Below, in pieces: positions 1 to 8,509 of a stretch of 64,000 nucleotides of DNA; position 1 is the first letter of the stretch; each line of letters opens with the position of its first letter. The notes under the pieces were generated by a model. The model did no database searches. It was not told the origin of the DNA and worked only from the letters and a program-made list of their open reading frames with translations. Both the position numbers and the translations under genes were made by a program. Source of the stretch: Eubacterium sp. AF22-9 (lineage in GTDB: Bacteria; Bacillota; Clostridia; Lachnospirales; Lachnospiraceae); NCBI GenBank assembly GCA_003458705.1, contig QRVH01000001.1:62001-126000 (forward strand). Direction: 5' to 3'.

Positions 1-564
1 GCAGGACCAAGTACTAAGGGACAGGAGCTTGCTGCCAAGGTCAATGCAGGACAGAAGCTTACATGGGATGATTTGAATGGTGCAACATGGGCTGTAATGG
101 GTGCTTCATCAGCATCAGGTTATATATACCCAAGTCTGTGGCTTTACAATAATTATGGGAAGCAGATAAGTGACCTTGCCAATGTCGTACAGTCTGATTC
201 GTATACAACATCTATGTCAAGGCTTGCAGCAGGGCAGGTTGATGTTATCGTTGGATTTGCACATATGAGAGCAAAATATGCAGCTAACTGGATGAGCAAA
301 TTCGGTGGTACAGATGATTGTTATAAACAGACTGCAGTTTTGGCAGTGACAGATCAGATAATGGATGATACAATATGTGTTAGTAAGAATTCAGATATTA
401 TGTCAGAAGGCTTTAAGAAAGCATTTGCAGATGCTTGTATTAATATAGGAAAAAGTGAAGACGGACTTAAAGTTTTGAATGTATTAAGTCATATTGGATA
501 TCAGTATGCCCAAAGCTCTGATTATGATGCAGAGCGTGCGGCACAGAATATGTTAAAGAAATAA
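1..564 (+). CDS. phnD: Phosphonate/phosphite ABC transporter substrate-binding protein PhnD, 5'-truncated by window edge
   Basis: The reading frame is open from base 1, so the start codon and lipoprotein signal lie upstream of the window; the 187 visible codons are the C-terminal part. The pattern, with SSASGYIYP, an AAGQVDVIVG stretch and ending in AAQNMLKK, is that of PhnD-type periplasmic-binding proteins, which capture phosphonate, phosphite or phosphate outside the membrane and pass it to PhnE. The ATPase phnC begins 34 bases after the stop and the permease follows, giving the standard phnDCE order. Substrate cannot be decided from sequence; no C-P lyase genes are in view, so phosphate or phosphite is as likely as phosphonate. 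Confidence 0.85.
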   Translation, partial: AGPSTKGQELAAKVNAGQKLTWDDLNGATWAVMGASSASGYIYPSLWLYNNYGKQISDLANVVQSDSYTTSMSRLAAGQVDVIVGFAHMRAKYAANWMSKFGGTDDCYKQTAVLAVTDQIMDDTICVSKNSDIMSEGFKKAFADACINIGKSEDGLKVLNVLSHIGYQYAQSSDYDAERAAQNMLKK

Positions 565-597
565 TTCACCTTTAAGCTGTCTGGGAGGACAATATAC

Positions 598-1350
598 ATG
601 TTACAGATAGACAGTGTGAGTAAATTATATAAAGGTGGAGACAAAGCCCTTGATAACATTAGTTTTTCAGTAGAACAGGGCGAATTCATATCAGTAATTG
701 GAAAGAGTGGTGCTGGAAAGACCACTCTTTTTCGCATGCTTAACGGAATGATTAAGCCGACAACAGGAAGCATTATTATTAATAATCAGGATTTGGCAAA
801 GTTGAAAGGAAAAAAGAAAAGAGATATCCAGAAAACAATAGGCACTATATATCAGGATTTCTGCCTTGTTGATACACTGACCTGTTTTGATAATGTGCTT
901 AACGGGGCACTGGCAGAAAGAAATGCTTTTCAGGCACTTTTTGGTATATTTAGTAAGGAACAGAAGGAATATGCAGAAAAGCAGCTTGAGGCGGTAGGTC
1001 TGTCTGAAAAAATGTATTCATATGCCGGAAAGTTATCAGGCGGACAGAAGCAGAGAGTTGCAATAGCAAGGGCACTTATGTCAAAGCCTGATATTATTCT
1101 TGCAGATGAACCGGTTGCTTCATTAGACCCTTATAGTGCTGAACAGATTACAGATATTCTTGTGCAGCTTAATAAGCAGTACAATATGACTGTTATTATG
1201 AACAGTCATTCAGTAGAACTTGCATTGAAGAAATCGGACAGAATTATTGGGATTGCTGATGGAAAACTGGTTCTTGACAAAAAGTCGCCAGAGGTAACAA
1301 ATGAAGATATCAGGTTCGTATATGGTGGTGCGTATGAAAAGTATGAATAG
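598..1350 (+). CDS. phnC: Phosphonate ABC transporter ATP-binding protein PhnC
   Basis: A 250-residue ABC ATPase with every motif intact: Walker A GKSGAGKT (about residues 35-42), Q-loop in IYQDF, signature LSGGQKQR, Walker B IILADEP and an H-loop in MNSHSVE. The specific wording, including the VASLDP stretch after Walker B, is typical of PhnC. It powers uptake through the fused PhnE encoded directly downstream, with ligand delivered by the protein encoded upstream. The start is supported by the ribosome site GGGAGGA just before the ATG. Its 3' end overlaps phnE, which suggests translational coupling. Confidence 0.92.
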   Translation: MLQIDSVSKLYKGGDKALDNISFSVEQGEFISVIGKSGAGKTTLFRMLNGMIKPTTGSIIINNQDLAKLKGKKKRDIQKTIGTIYQDFCLVDTLTCFDNVLNGALAERNAFQALFGIFSKEQKEYAEKQLEAVGLSEKMYSYAGKLSGGQKQRVAIARALMSKPDIILADEPVASLDPYSAEQITDILVQLNKQYNMTVIMNSHSVELALKKSDRIIGIADGKLVLDKKSPEVTNEDIRFVYGGAYEKYE

Positions 1351-2875
1351 AATGAAAGCTGTCAGAAGAATTACTGCACTGATAATGCTTGCTTTGATAA
1401 TATTCTGCTTTGCAGTAACAGGCTTTGATATGGGTGTGATTATACGACGCGGCAATCAAGCGGTATTATTCATAAAAAGAATGTTTCCACCGGATACGGC
1501 ATATTGCGGTAAGATTATAGAGCCACTTATTAAGACAGTGCAGATGTCAGTTGCGGGTACATTTATCGGTGCTGTGCTTGGACTTTTTACTGCATTTTTA
1601 TATGCGGACAATATTATTAAGAAACCTTATGTGAGGATTGTTGTAAGGGTTATTGTGCAGTGCGTAAGGACAATCCCTGTGCTTATACTGGCACTTGTTG
1701 CAACATTTATATGGGGACTTGGCGCGGCAGCAGGTACGATTGCAATTGCTGTATCGACATGGGCGGTAATGTCAAGAATCGGCGGCGAGGATATAGAAGG
1801 TTTGTCGATGAAGCCGTATGAAGCGGTTGCGGCCACGGGAGCAGGAAGATTCAAAGCATTTTCAAGGACGGTTCTTATTGAACTGCTGCCGGGCTATCTT
1901 AATAATTCTCTGTATGTGCTGGAAGCCAATATAAGACATGCGGCGATTCTTGGCTATGTCGGCGCAGGCGGAATCGGACTTTTACTTAATGAGAAGATAA
2001 GCTGGCGAGAATACAGCAGGGTTGGAATGATTCTTGTCATGCTTTTTGGCGCAGTGCTTGTGATTGAGGTGATAAGTACATTTTTAAAGGCATATCTTGA
2101 TGGACGGATTAAGAGAAACAGGACTGCAAATGTGATTATAAGCGTATGTATCATGGCACTTTTCCTGTACAGCCTCAGTGCAATCAAAGATGTGTCGGCT
2201 TCAAAGCTTGGAATTAAGGTTGTTGGCGCTATTGCACATGGAATCACGCACCCTGATTGGAATTATATGTTTATGTCAGGAAAGAGCGGAGTTATGTTTC
2301 TTATGCTTGAGACTATTGCAATCGCTGTTGCAGGAACATGTTCAGGTGCGGTATTTGCAGTTCTTCTTACGTTAATTAATTCAAGGAAATTCGTTCCGGC
2401 ACCTGTGGCTTTTGTGGGAAGACTTATTGTGATGGCGATAAGAACTGTCCCTGTGTATGTGTATGGACTTATATTTATAAGAGTTACCGGACCGGGCAGC
2501 TTTGCCGGAGTGCTTACAATGATGATGTGCAGTATCGGGCTTCTTACAAAGAGATTTACGGTTGCTGTTGATAACTGGAATATGGCGGCATGGAATGCAT
2601 ACAAATGTGCAGGAACAGGCTTTATTGCAAGACTAAGATATGTGGCAGTACCGGAACTTAAGATTCAGTTTAAAGATGCTGTGATGTACAGGCTTGATGT
2701 GAATGTAAGGTCGGCAAGTACTTTGGGACTTGTAGGTGCAGGCGGAATCGGCGCCCCACTGATTGTCTATATGAACAATTACAGATGGGACGCCGTCGGC
2801 TCAATTCTTATTGTATTGTTTGTTGTAGTTCTTCTTATAGAACTTCTTTCAAAATGTTTAAAGAAAATACATTAG
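1334..2875 (+). CDS. phnE: PhnE-type phosphonate ABC permease, two permease domains fused
   Basis: About 513 residues, twice the usual PhnE length, because two PhnE permease domains are joined. Each half ends in the conserved loop and GxVGAGGIG motif: ILGYVGAGGIG in the first half, TLGLVGAGGIG in the second, each preceded by an EAA-type cytoplasmic loop. One polypeptide can thus form the entire membrane pore of the importer with PhnC. An ATG at 1301 is in frame but lies deep inside phnC; I prefer ATG 1334, which overlaps phnC by 17 bases. The 3' end overlaps the stop of the convergent PAP2-like gene by 4 bases. Fused PhnE proteins are known in Firmicutes. Confidence 0.88.
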   Translation: MKSMNRMKAVRRITALIMLALIIFCFAVTGFDMGVIIRRGNQAVLFIKRMFPPDTAYCGKIIEPLIKTVQMSVAGTFIGAVLGLFTAFLYADNIIKKPYVRIVVRVIVQCVRTIPVLILALVATFIWGLGAAAGTIAIAVSTWAVMSRIGGEDIEGLSMKPYEAVAATGAGRFKAFSRTVLIELLPGYLNNSLYVLEANIRHAAILGYVGAGGIGLLLNEKISWREYSRVGMILVMLFGAVLVIEVISTFLKAYLDGRIKRNRTANVIISVCIMALFLYSLSAIKDVSASKLGIKVVGAIAHGITHPDWNYMFMSGKSGVMFLMLETIAIAVAGTCSGAVFAVLLTLINSRKFVPAPVAFVGRLIVMAIRTVPVYVYGLIFIRVTGPGSFAGVLTMMMCSIGLLTKRFTVAVDNWNMAAWNAYKCAGTGFIARLRYVAVPELKIQFKDAVMYRLDVNVRSASTLGLVGAGGIGAPLIVYMNNYRWDAVGSILIVLFVVVLLIELLSKCLKKIH

Positions 2876-3519
2876 GCTTTCTTAAACTTACTGTAGTCGA
2901 TAACATATATGAAAATGTAGAGAATAATATAGAGTATTATTGCTCCGATTACATCAATTACGGAATGCTGCTTTAAGAACATTGTTGCAAGGCATATAAG
3001 GATACAGAGAATAGAAGATAAGGTCTTTGTTAAGGTGTGTCCTTTTAATGCTTTGCAGCGAAGTAATGCAAAATTAACTGCGAGTGAGTTGTATACATGG
3101 ATACTAGGGAATACATTTGTTGAAGTATCTATTGCATACAGTGTGTTGATTATCTTTCCACAGAAGTTATCAGGTATAGGGTCAGGTCTTAATGTAAGAC
3201 CGTTAGGGTATATCATGCATATTGTAAGTGCGAGTGACATACCGATTATAAGTGATAATGCGAACTGTATGAATTCCTTATTATCTGCTTTGAAATACAT
3301 GTAAACACAGGCACCGACTACATACAGATACCATAATACATATGGAATTATGAAGTATTCACAGAATGGTATCATGTTATCAAACGGGATATTAATTATA
3401 TGAAGTCTCGGATAATCACTGCTAAATATTCTTTCAAGAATCATAAACCACGGAAGATATATAAATATATATGCACCGAAGCAGATTCTCCAGCCTTTTC
3501 TTTTAAAAAAATCTTTCAA
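2872..3519 (-). CDS. PAP2-superfamily membrane phosphatase (inositolphosphotransferase-like)
   Basis: A 215-residue polytopic membrane protein with about six hydrophobic segments. Two motifs place it in the PAP2 / inositol-phosphorylceramide-synthase-like group: FPSIHVYNS (the PSxH motif) and a final KQHSVIDVI with the HxxxD pair used for phosphoryl transfer on the outer membrane face. Such enzymes dephosphorylate lipid phosphates such as phosphatidate or undecaprenyl pyrophosphate; the substrate is not predictable here. It converges on phnE with a 4-base overlap, and is not part of the importer operon. Confidence 0.75.
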   Translation of the reverse strand: MKDFFKRKGWRICFGAYIFIYLPWFMILERIFSSDYPRLHIINIPFDNMIPFCEYFIIPYVLWYLYVVGACVYMYFKADNKEFIQFALSLIIGMSLALTICMIYPNGLTLRPDPIPDNFCGKIINTLYAIDTSTNVFPSIHVYNSLAVNFALLRCKALKGHTLTKTLSSILCILICLATMFLKQHSVIDVIGAIILYIILYIFIYVIDYSKFKKA

Positions 3520-3616
3520 TCTTGTACACCTCTACATTTTTTAATATTATTAGCAAAATATTTCAGAAATTATATCATTGTTGCTGAATAAATGCAATAT
3601 AATACGGTTTTGCAGG

Positions 3617-3646
3617 TTTACAAATCAAATAAACATGTAATATAAT
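3617..3646 (+). promoter_or_regulatory. SigA-type promoter for the degenerate ABC cassette
   Basis: TTTACA, 18-base spacer, then a perfect TATAAT, ending 31 bases before the ATG at 3678. Position and fit both support use for the downstream three-gene cassette. Confidence 0.6.
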
Positions 3647-3677
3647 AATATGACACATTTAATGCAGGAGAATTATA

Positions 3678-4352
3678 ATGTTACATTTAAATCATTTAAA
3701 GAAGAGCTTTGGTAAGACAGAAGTTCTTACTGATGTTGAATATATATTTAATAAAGGCAGGATATATCCTATTCTTGGAGGTCCGGGTGCTGGAAGAACC
3801 ACTCTTTTTGAGTGTATAGCAGGAGATATTCCTGTGGATTCAGGAGAGATTAAGACTAAGGAGAAAAGCACATTGTTTTTTGCTGCAAAGCAGAGTGTTC
3901 TTCCTATGCTTATAACAGGCTACCAGTTTGTAAATATGTTGTGCGATATGAACAGGGACTGTGAAGAACCGGAATATTATTTTGAAAAGGTAAAGCTTTC
4001 ACAGGAAATAAGAGATAAGCATATTGCTGAGTACAGCTTTGAAGAGAAGAAGAGACTTCAGCTTGCAGCATTTCTTATCCAGAAGCCATATGTAATGATG
4101 TTTGATGAAGCACTTGATTACTGTACTGATGAGTATATTGATGATATGCTTGAGGTACTTAATGAGATGAAGGATGAACATATTATCCTGATATCTACAG
4201 GGCTCCTTGAAATTGCACACAGAATCTCACGGGATGTTGTTGTGCTTAATAACGGGGAACTTAATCAGATATCATATGAAACAATGCAGATTCCTGAGAT
4301 TAAGGCAGCTGTATTAGATATACTTGGGGAGGCAGACAATGAAATTATTTAG
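3678..4352 (+). CDS. Degenerate ABC transporter ATP-binding protein
   Basis: A 224-residue protein with the ABC ATPase fold but altered catalytic motifs. Walker A reads GPGAGRTT, with the invariant lysine replaced by arginine (residue 40, codon AGA). The LSGGQ signature is replaced by YSFEEKKR, and the H-loop position reads STGLLE without histidine. Walker B (VMMFDEAL) is kept. Family knowledge predicts weak or absent ATP hydrolysis unless it pairs with another subunit. It overlaps the next gene, an integral membrane protein, by 14 bases, so the two probably form a complex. A Lachnospiraceae exporter-like or regulatory ABC is plausible; cargo unknown. Confidence 0.75.
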   Translation: MLHLNHLKKSFGKTEVLTDVEYIFNKGRIYPILGGPGAGRTTLFECIAGDIPVDSGEIKTKEKSTLFFAAKQSVLPMLITGYQFVNMLCDMNRDCEEPEYYFEKVKLSQEIRDKHIAEYSFEEKKRLQLAAFLIQKPYVMMFDEALDYCTDEYIDDMLEVLNEMKDEHIILISTGLLEIAHRISRDVVVLNNGELNQISYETMQIPEIKAAVLDILGEADNEII

Positions 4353-5154
4353 AAAGCTGTTTGCTGAGAAAATATTACGTTTTTATGAAGGAACTGAAGG
4401 TGGAATCCATCTTATAAAAAGACTGCCTTTTGTAAGAAACCATATAAAAGATGATGCGTTTGGCGAGAAGTCGAAATGCAGGCTGGCAGTAGGAATTGTG
4501 TCACAGATATTCATGATGTTATGGGAGTTTATAAGAAAATTTTTGTATGTGTTATTGTTTATGTTTATTCCATATATGATTATGGCACTTTTTTTCCCGC
4601 TGATTAAAATTCATCAGGGCACAACAATAATATATCTTTTTGTAATGCTTTCAACTATATGCGGAAGTCTTGCAAATACTACGATTTTTGCGATGGGCGA
4701 CAGGGATTACCTTATGATCAGGGTTATGCTTGTGAGTCCATATATGAATTTCCTTGGAAAATTTATATATAAAATAGCAACAGAGTTTGTATTTTATTTT
4801 ATAATTCTTATGATTTTTCAGGTACCTGTTCTTAACAGTCTGATGCTGTGTATTCTTACGGTATGTTCAAGACCGATAGGAGAAATGTTTGCTATCATAG
4901 CATTTGACCATTTTAGGGGAATATATGAGAACAGAAGCGTACTTAATGGTACAATTATGGCAATATGTGTTCTTCTGGCATATGGTCTTCCGGTACTTAA
5001 CAGAAGCGTTTCTCCAACATGGATTTATGCAATACATCCATTTGTTGTGCTGATTATGTTTCTTCTTGGTGCGGGTGCTATGTACTTCTTATGGTGGTAT
5101 AAGTATTACAGAGTAATTATAAGAGAAGCAATGCATAATAAGAGAGAATTTTGA
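4339..5154 (+). CDS. Integral membrane protein, partner of degenerate ABC ATPase
   Basis: 271 residues with about six membrane segments and short charged loops; no family motif recognised with certainty. A TTG at 4324 is in frame, but ATG 4339 has a good ribosome site (GGGGAGG, 8 bases upstream) and gives a natural N-terminus, MKLFRKLF. It overlaps the preceding ABC ATPase gene by 14 bases and is followed 15 bases later by the Asp-box protein gene, so all three look like one operon. An ABC-2-type permease role is inferred from this context only. Confidence 0.6.
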   Translation: MKLFRKLFAEKILRFYEGTEGGIHLIKRLPFVRNHIKDDAFGEKSKCRLAVGIVSQIFMMLWEFIRKFLYVLLFMFIPYMIMALFFPLIKIHQGTTIIYLFVMLSTICGSLANTTIFAMGDRDYLMIRVMLVSPYMNFLGKFIYKIATEFVFYFIILMIFQVPVLNSLMLCILTVCSRPIGEMFAIIAFDHFRGIYENRSVLNGTIMAICVLLAYGLPVLNRSVSPTWIYAIHPFVVLIMFLLGAGAMYFLWWYKYYRVIIREAMHNKREF

Positions 5155-5169
5155 TGACAGGAGGCAGCT

Positions 5170-6597
5170 ATGAACCAGAAAAGTAAGAAATTTCAGACAA
5201 GAATGCTTACATGTATTGTTCTGGTAGTGTTCTGCCTGATTGTTATTGCAATATTTGCATACAGTTATATTTCAAGATATGAAAGTAAGAAGCTAGACAT
5301 TAAATCAAGATATACATTCAGTATAGATGTTGATTCTAATGTTACGGGATATTCCAATGAGGATATGACTGAGTTAGCCAAGGCATGGCTTAATAAATAT
5401 GTTAACCAGTACAGACAGAGATTTGTATCATATTCCATGTCTGTAAAGAAATATGGTATTGATTCAGTAACTATGCTGGATTCGGATAATAATACTGTAT
5501 TATTATCTTTCTGGGTTGTTCCACAGGACACAGAGTCTGATTATTTTTCATCATGGGATGGAATAATGGATAATGGTGTACTTAAATGTGAATGGGTAGT
5601 ATCTTTTTATCTCGATGATAATTTTAATGATACCGGAACTCTTTATGTTACATCAGTACTCAGTTCGGAAGATTATGGACTGAAGCAGTATTATGCCAAT
5701 CTTGGCATTGATTCTGGCGGAGATACAGAAGTTACGACTAATTCTAATAAGGATCAGCTTGCCAATTATGTAGTCAGGGATAATTCGCTGTATATAACAT
5801 ATGACGGAGGCGAAAAATATGTTACTGTGCCGGCTTCGTATTCATATCTTTTGTATGAGGATAACAGCACAACCTCTTTAAAAGAAGGCAGTTACATGAT
5901 AACAACAGAAAAAACGGCTTTTGTATATGGAGGAAAGACTGCTAATAGTACGAAAGTGCCGGTTACGGTTATTTATTCCGATGATAAAGGTGAAAACTGG
6001 ACTACATGTGAGCTTGATAACATATATAATGCAGATTATTATTATGTTAAATTTTTTGATGTTAATAATGGTGTTGTTATATGCGGTTACGCTAAAAGTA
6101 ATGATACCAATGAATCATCCAGAATATATAAAACATCTAACGGAGGAGAAAGCTGGGAAACAGTAGGAAGCGGTCCTGCAACCAATATTATTAAAGGTGT
6201 TGTATATGTGACAGCGGATGTTGGATTTTTCTGTTATGATTATGTTGATGGAATGGATAGTAATCTGTATAAAACAGATGATGGTGGAAAAACATTTGCA
6301 AAGGTAATACTTGAAGCACAGGAACTTGACAGTTCGGCAGCTAACAGCCAGAATCAGGAAAGTTCTTCTAAAGCAGATGGAACATCTGTGACTTCAGAGT
6401 CAACAGAACAGTTAAAATGGAATGACGTGTATAAAGAGGCACTCGTTCCGGTTGTTGATTCTACAGGGATAATAACTATTTATCTTACCCAGGGAAAGAA
6501 TGGTGTGTATAATGACGGCAAGACCGCAGCGAAGTACCAGTCTTCGGATAATGGAAGTACATGGAAGTATATAGGCCAGATGGAAATAAAAGATTAA
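5170..6597 (+). CDS. Membrane-anchored BNR/Asp-box repeat protein
   Basis: 475 residues with a single N-terminal hydrophobic segment (about residues 13-31), probably an uncleaved anchor, and a large extracellular part. The second half carries four Asp-box (BNR) motifs: SDDKGENW, TSNGGESW, TDDGGKTF and SSDNGSTW. These mark the turns of a beta-propeller as in sialidases and YCF48-like proteins. No sialidase catalytic arginine triad is evident, so a glycosidase activity should not be assumed; a binding or assembly role is equally likely. It is the third gene of the cassette beginning at 3678. Confidence 0.7.
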   Translation: MNQKSKKFQTRMLTCIVLVVFCLIVIAIFAYSYISRYESKKLDIKSRYTFSIDVDSNVTGYSNEDMTELAKAWLNKYVNQYRQRFVSYSMSVKKYGIDSVTMLDSDNNTVLLSFWVVPQDTESDYFSSWDGIMDNGVLKCEWVVSFYLDDNFNDTGTLYVTSVLSSEDYGLKQYYANLGIDSGGDTEVTTNSNKDQLANYVVRDNSLYITYDGGEKYVTVPASYSYLLYEDNSTTSLKEGSYMITTEKTAFVYGGKTANSTKVPVTVIYSDDKGENWTTCELDNIYNADYYYVKFFDVNNGVVICGYAKSNDTNESSRIYKTSNGGESWETVGSGPATNIIKGVVYVTADVGFFCYDYVDGMDSNLYKTDDGGKTFAKVILEAQELDSSAANSQNQESSSKADGTSVTSESTEQLKWNDVYKEALVPVVDSTGIITIYLTQGKNGVYNDGKTAAKYQSSDNGSTWKYIGQMEIKD

Positions 6598-6634
6598 AAA
6601 TTTATTAAAAATCATTTTAATATTTGAATAATAT

Positions 6635-6694
6635 AAATACGCGTGGTATTATTATGTCTGTAAAGGTATTCTATTATGCGCGTGTTTTTATTTT
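6635..6694 (+). terminator. Possible terminator after the BNR protein gene
   Basis: AAATACGCG and CGCGTGTTT pair (one G-U) around a long loop and are followed by an interrupted T-rich stretch. The long loop makes it a weak candidate. Confidence 0.4.
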
Positions 6695-6750
6695 ATGGAT
6701 TTTTCGGATGTTATCATGCATGAATTGTGAGCATGTGTGAGGAGAATTTT

Positions 6751-8247
6751 ATGAAACATTTGAAAAGAAAAATTATTGCAGGAATTGTAATTTTTCTGAT
6801 TGCAGTGTGTGCAACAGGAGCTGCAATATTTGCGGCTGTGGATGAGTATAAGGTTGAACATAGCATAACAATTGATTTAGGCGGTGGCGGATGCACAGAT
6901 ATTTATTATGAATCACAGGAAGATAGAGGCCCCAATGCCGGGAAGTGGTTTAAAGATTTGAGAGTAGGTAAATATCTTGCAGATAAATATGGAAAGTATC
7001 ATACAATTGCAGGTTATAATGCTTCTGTGCCTAAAGATGGAACAACAGTTTCTAATTATTATGACTGTGTCGGAGTAACTCCTTATGTAAGGATTGAAGG
7101 AGTTTCAAGAGCTGGATATATATTTACAGGATGGGAAGTTTCTGGTGCAGGAAAATCATATTATGATTTTGGAACAGCAGGCGTGAGGGTTGATATTGGT
7201 GCTTATACAAATAAGAACATTACAATAAAGGCAAAGTGGAAACGCTGTGATTACGATGTTAAGGCTAATATATTTTTCCTGTCTGATAATGAAGAATGGA
7301 TAAAAGAAGAAAGCTATAACAGTCATGCAAGATTGAATATAGATATTAATGGGCAGAGAAAACAGAGTTCTGTTTATCAATATTCAGAAAAAATAATCGG
7401 GGATTCTACATATTCAATAAGCGTAAATACTTATCCTGGATGGAAAACAGACTGGGAGTACAGCAGTAGTCTTAGCGGTACAGTGCTTGATAATGTAACT
7501 GTAAATATTTATATATGCCCGATAGTTTATGAGGTGCATTTGTATGGAAATAAGCCTCAGGCTTCCAGCGGGAATCTGGAAAACAGGAGTATTGCAGGCT
7601 GGCAGTGGGATGAATTGGGATTCTATAAAAGAAAGTTCATATATGACAGAATAGGTGAACTGCCCGAGGTTTCTGATGTATATGGGATTTCAGGGTGGAC
7701 AGGCATATGCTGGAAAAAGAATGATAATTCATTAGTAAGACCTTTTAATAATACCAGAAACATATTGTCATATATAGACGGAGACATAGTGGATTTGAAT
7801 GCTGTGTGGAAGGAAAACTCATACAGCCTCGGCATGGATGTCAATGGTGGATATGAAGATGATACAATAATTGTAACCGGTTATGAGAAAAATAACCGCC
7901 TTCCATATGAACTTACAAGACCAGGATATAATTTTGATTCATGGAATTCTGAAAAGGATGGAAAGGGAGCCAGATATGAAAAGGGTGATACTGTATCAAA
8001 ACTGGTAGATGTTGATGGCGGAATGTATTATATATATGCGCAGTGGTCGAAGAAAAAGAGAATATGTCTGAAAGTTTCGAGCGGTACATATAAGAAAGAA
8101 CTCATTAATGATTCTGTGTATAATAATGCACAGGGATGGTTTGATGAATATGGCAGGGGAGGCACTGATGGAGAAAGAACTGTCCCAGATGAAAAATGTA
8201 TACAGATATGGACAGTCAATGATGATGGAATAACGCAGAACAGGTAG
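6751..8247 (+). CDS. Secreted InlB B-repeat (Listeria-Bacteroides repeat) protein
   Basis: 498 residues from ATG 6751, chosen over GTG 6727 because GAGGAG sits 7 bases before it. It begins with a signal peptide (lysine-rich start, hydrophobic core, then AAIFAAVDE). At least three InlB B-repeat/Flg_new-type units are visible, marked by RAGYIFTGW...ITIKAKW, WTGICW...LNAVW and RPGYNFDSW...YIYAQW. Such repeats occur in surface-exposed adhesins and cell-wall proteins of Firmicutes. There is no LPxTG sorting signal or C-terminal membrane anchor, so how it stays on the surface is unclear; it may simply be released. Function beyond secretion is unknown. Confidence 0.75.
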   Translation: MKHLKRKIIAGIVIFLIAVCATGAAIFAAVDEYKVEHSITIDLGGGGCTDIYYESQEDRGPNAGKWFKDLRVGKYLADKYGKYHTIAGYNASVPKDGTTVSNYYDCVGVTPYVRIEGVSRAGYIFTGWEVSGAGKSYYDFGTAGVRVDIGAYTNKNITIKAKWKRCDYDVKANIFFLSDNEEWIKEESYNSHARLNIDINGQRKQSSVYQYSEKIIGDSTYSISVNTYPGWKTDWEYSSSLSGTVLDNVTVNIYICPIVYEVHLYGNKPQASSGNLENRSIAGWQWDELGFYKRKFIYDRIGELPEVSDVYGISGWTGICWKKNDNSLVRPFNNTRNILSYIDGDIVDLNAVWKENSYSLGMDVNGGYEDDTIIVTGYEKNNRLPYELTRPGYNFDSWNSEKDGKGARYEKGDTVSKLVDVDGGMYYIYAQWSKKKRICLKVSSGTYKKELINDSVYNNAQGWFDEYGRGGTDGERTVPDEKCIQIWTVNDDGITQNR

Positions 8248-8262
8248 TTTACTATGCTGGTT

Positions 8263-8295
8263 ATAACAGGTCTGGAAAAGGTTCAGACCTGTTAT
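8263..8295 (+). terminator. Hairpin after InlB-repeat gene
   Basis: Perfect 12-base arms, ATAACAGGTCTG and CAGACCTGTTAT, around a 9-base loop, 15 bases after the stop. No long T tract follows, so it may terminate inefficiently or protect the 3' end. Confidence 0.55.
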
Positions 8296-8361
8296 TGGCT
8301 GCGATATCCGTTATATACATATAAGTATGTATTTTTATGCAAAACATAGATAAATATTTGC

Positions 8362-8390
8362 TTGAAAATTACATTTAACTATGGTAACAT
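8362..8390 (+). promoter_or_regulatory. Promoter for carAB
   Basis: TTGAAA, 17-base spacer, TAACAT. It leaves a leader of roughly 110 bases before carA. Confidence 0.55.
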
Positions 8391-8407
8391 ATTGTAAAGT
8401 TTGAGAG

Positions 8408-8436
8408 AAAAAAGGCATTTTTGTGTCTTTTTTTTT
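8408..8436 (+). terminator. Attenuator-like hairpin in carAB leader
   Basis: AAAAAAGGCA pairs with TGTCTTTTTT (one G-U) around a 6-base loop and runs into nine T residues. Lying between the promoter at 8362 and carA, it could act as a leader terminator. I see no clear competing antiterminator or PyrR site, so regulation is inferred. Confidence 0.45.
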
Positions 8437-8509
8437 GCGCAAAAGTGATTTTGGCGTTTCTTGGGCAAATGATTAAATTAAATAAACGAAAGGAATTAAG
8501 GTGGCATTC

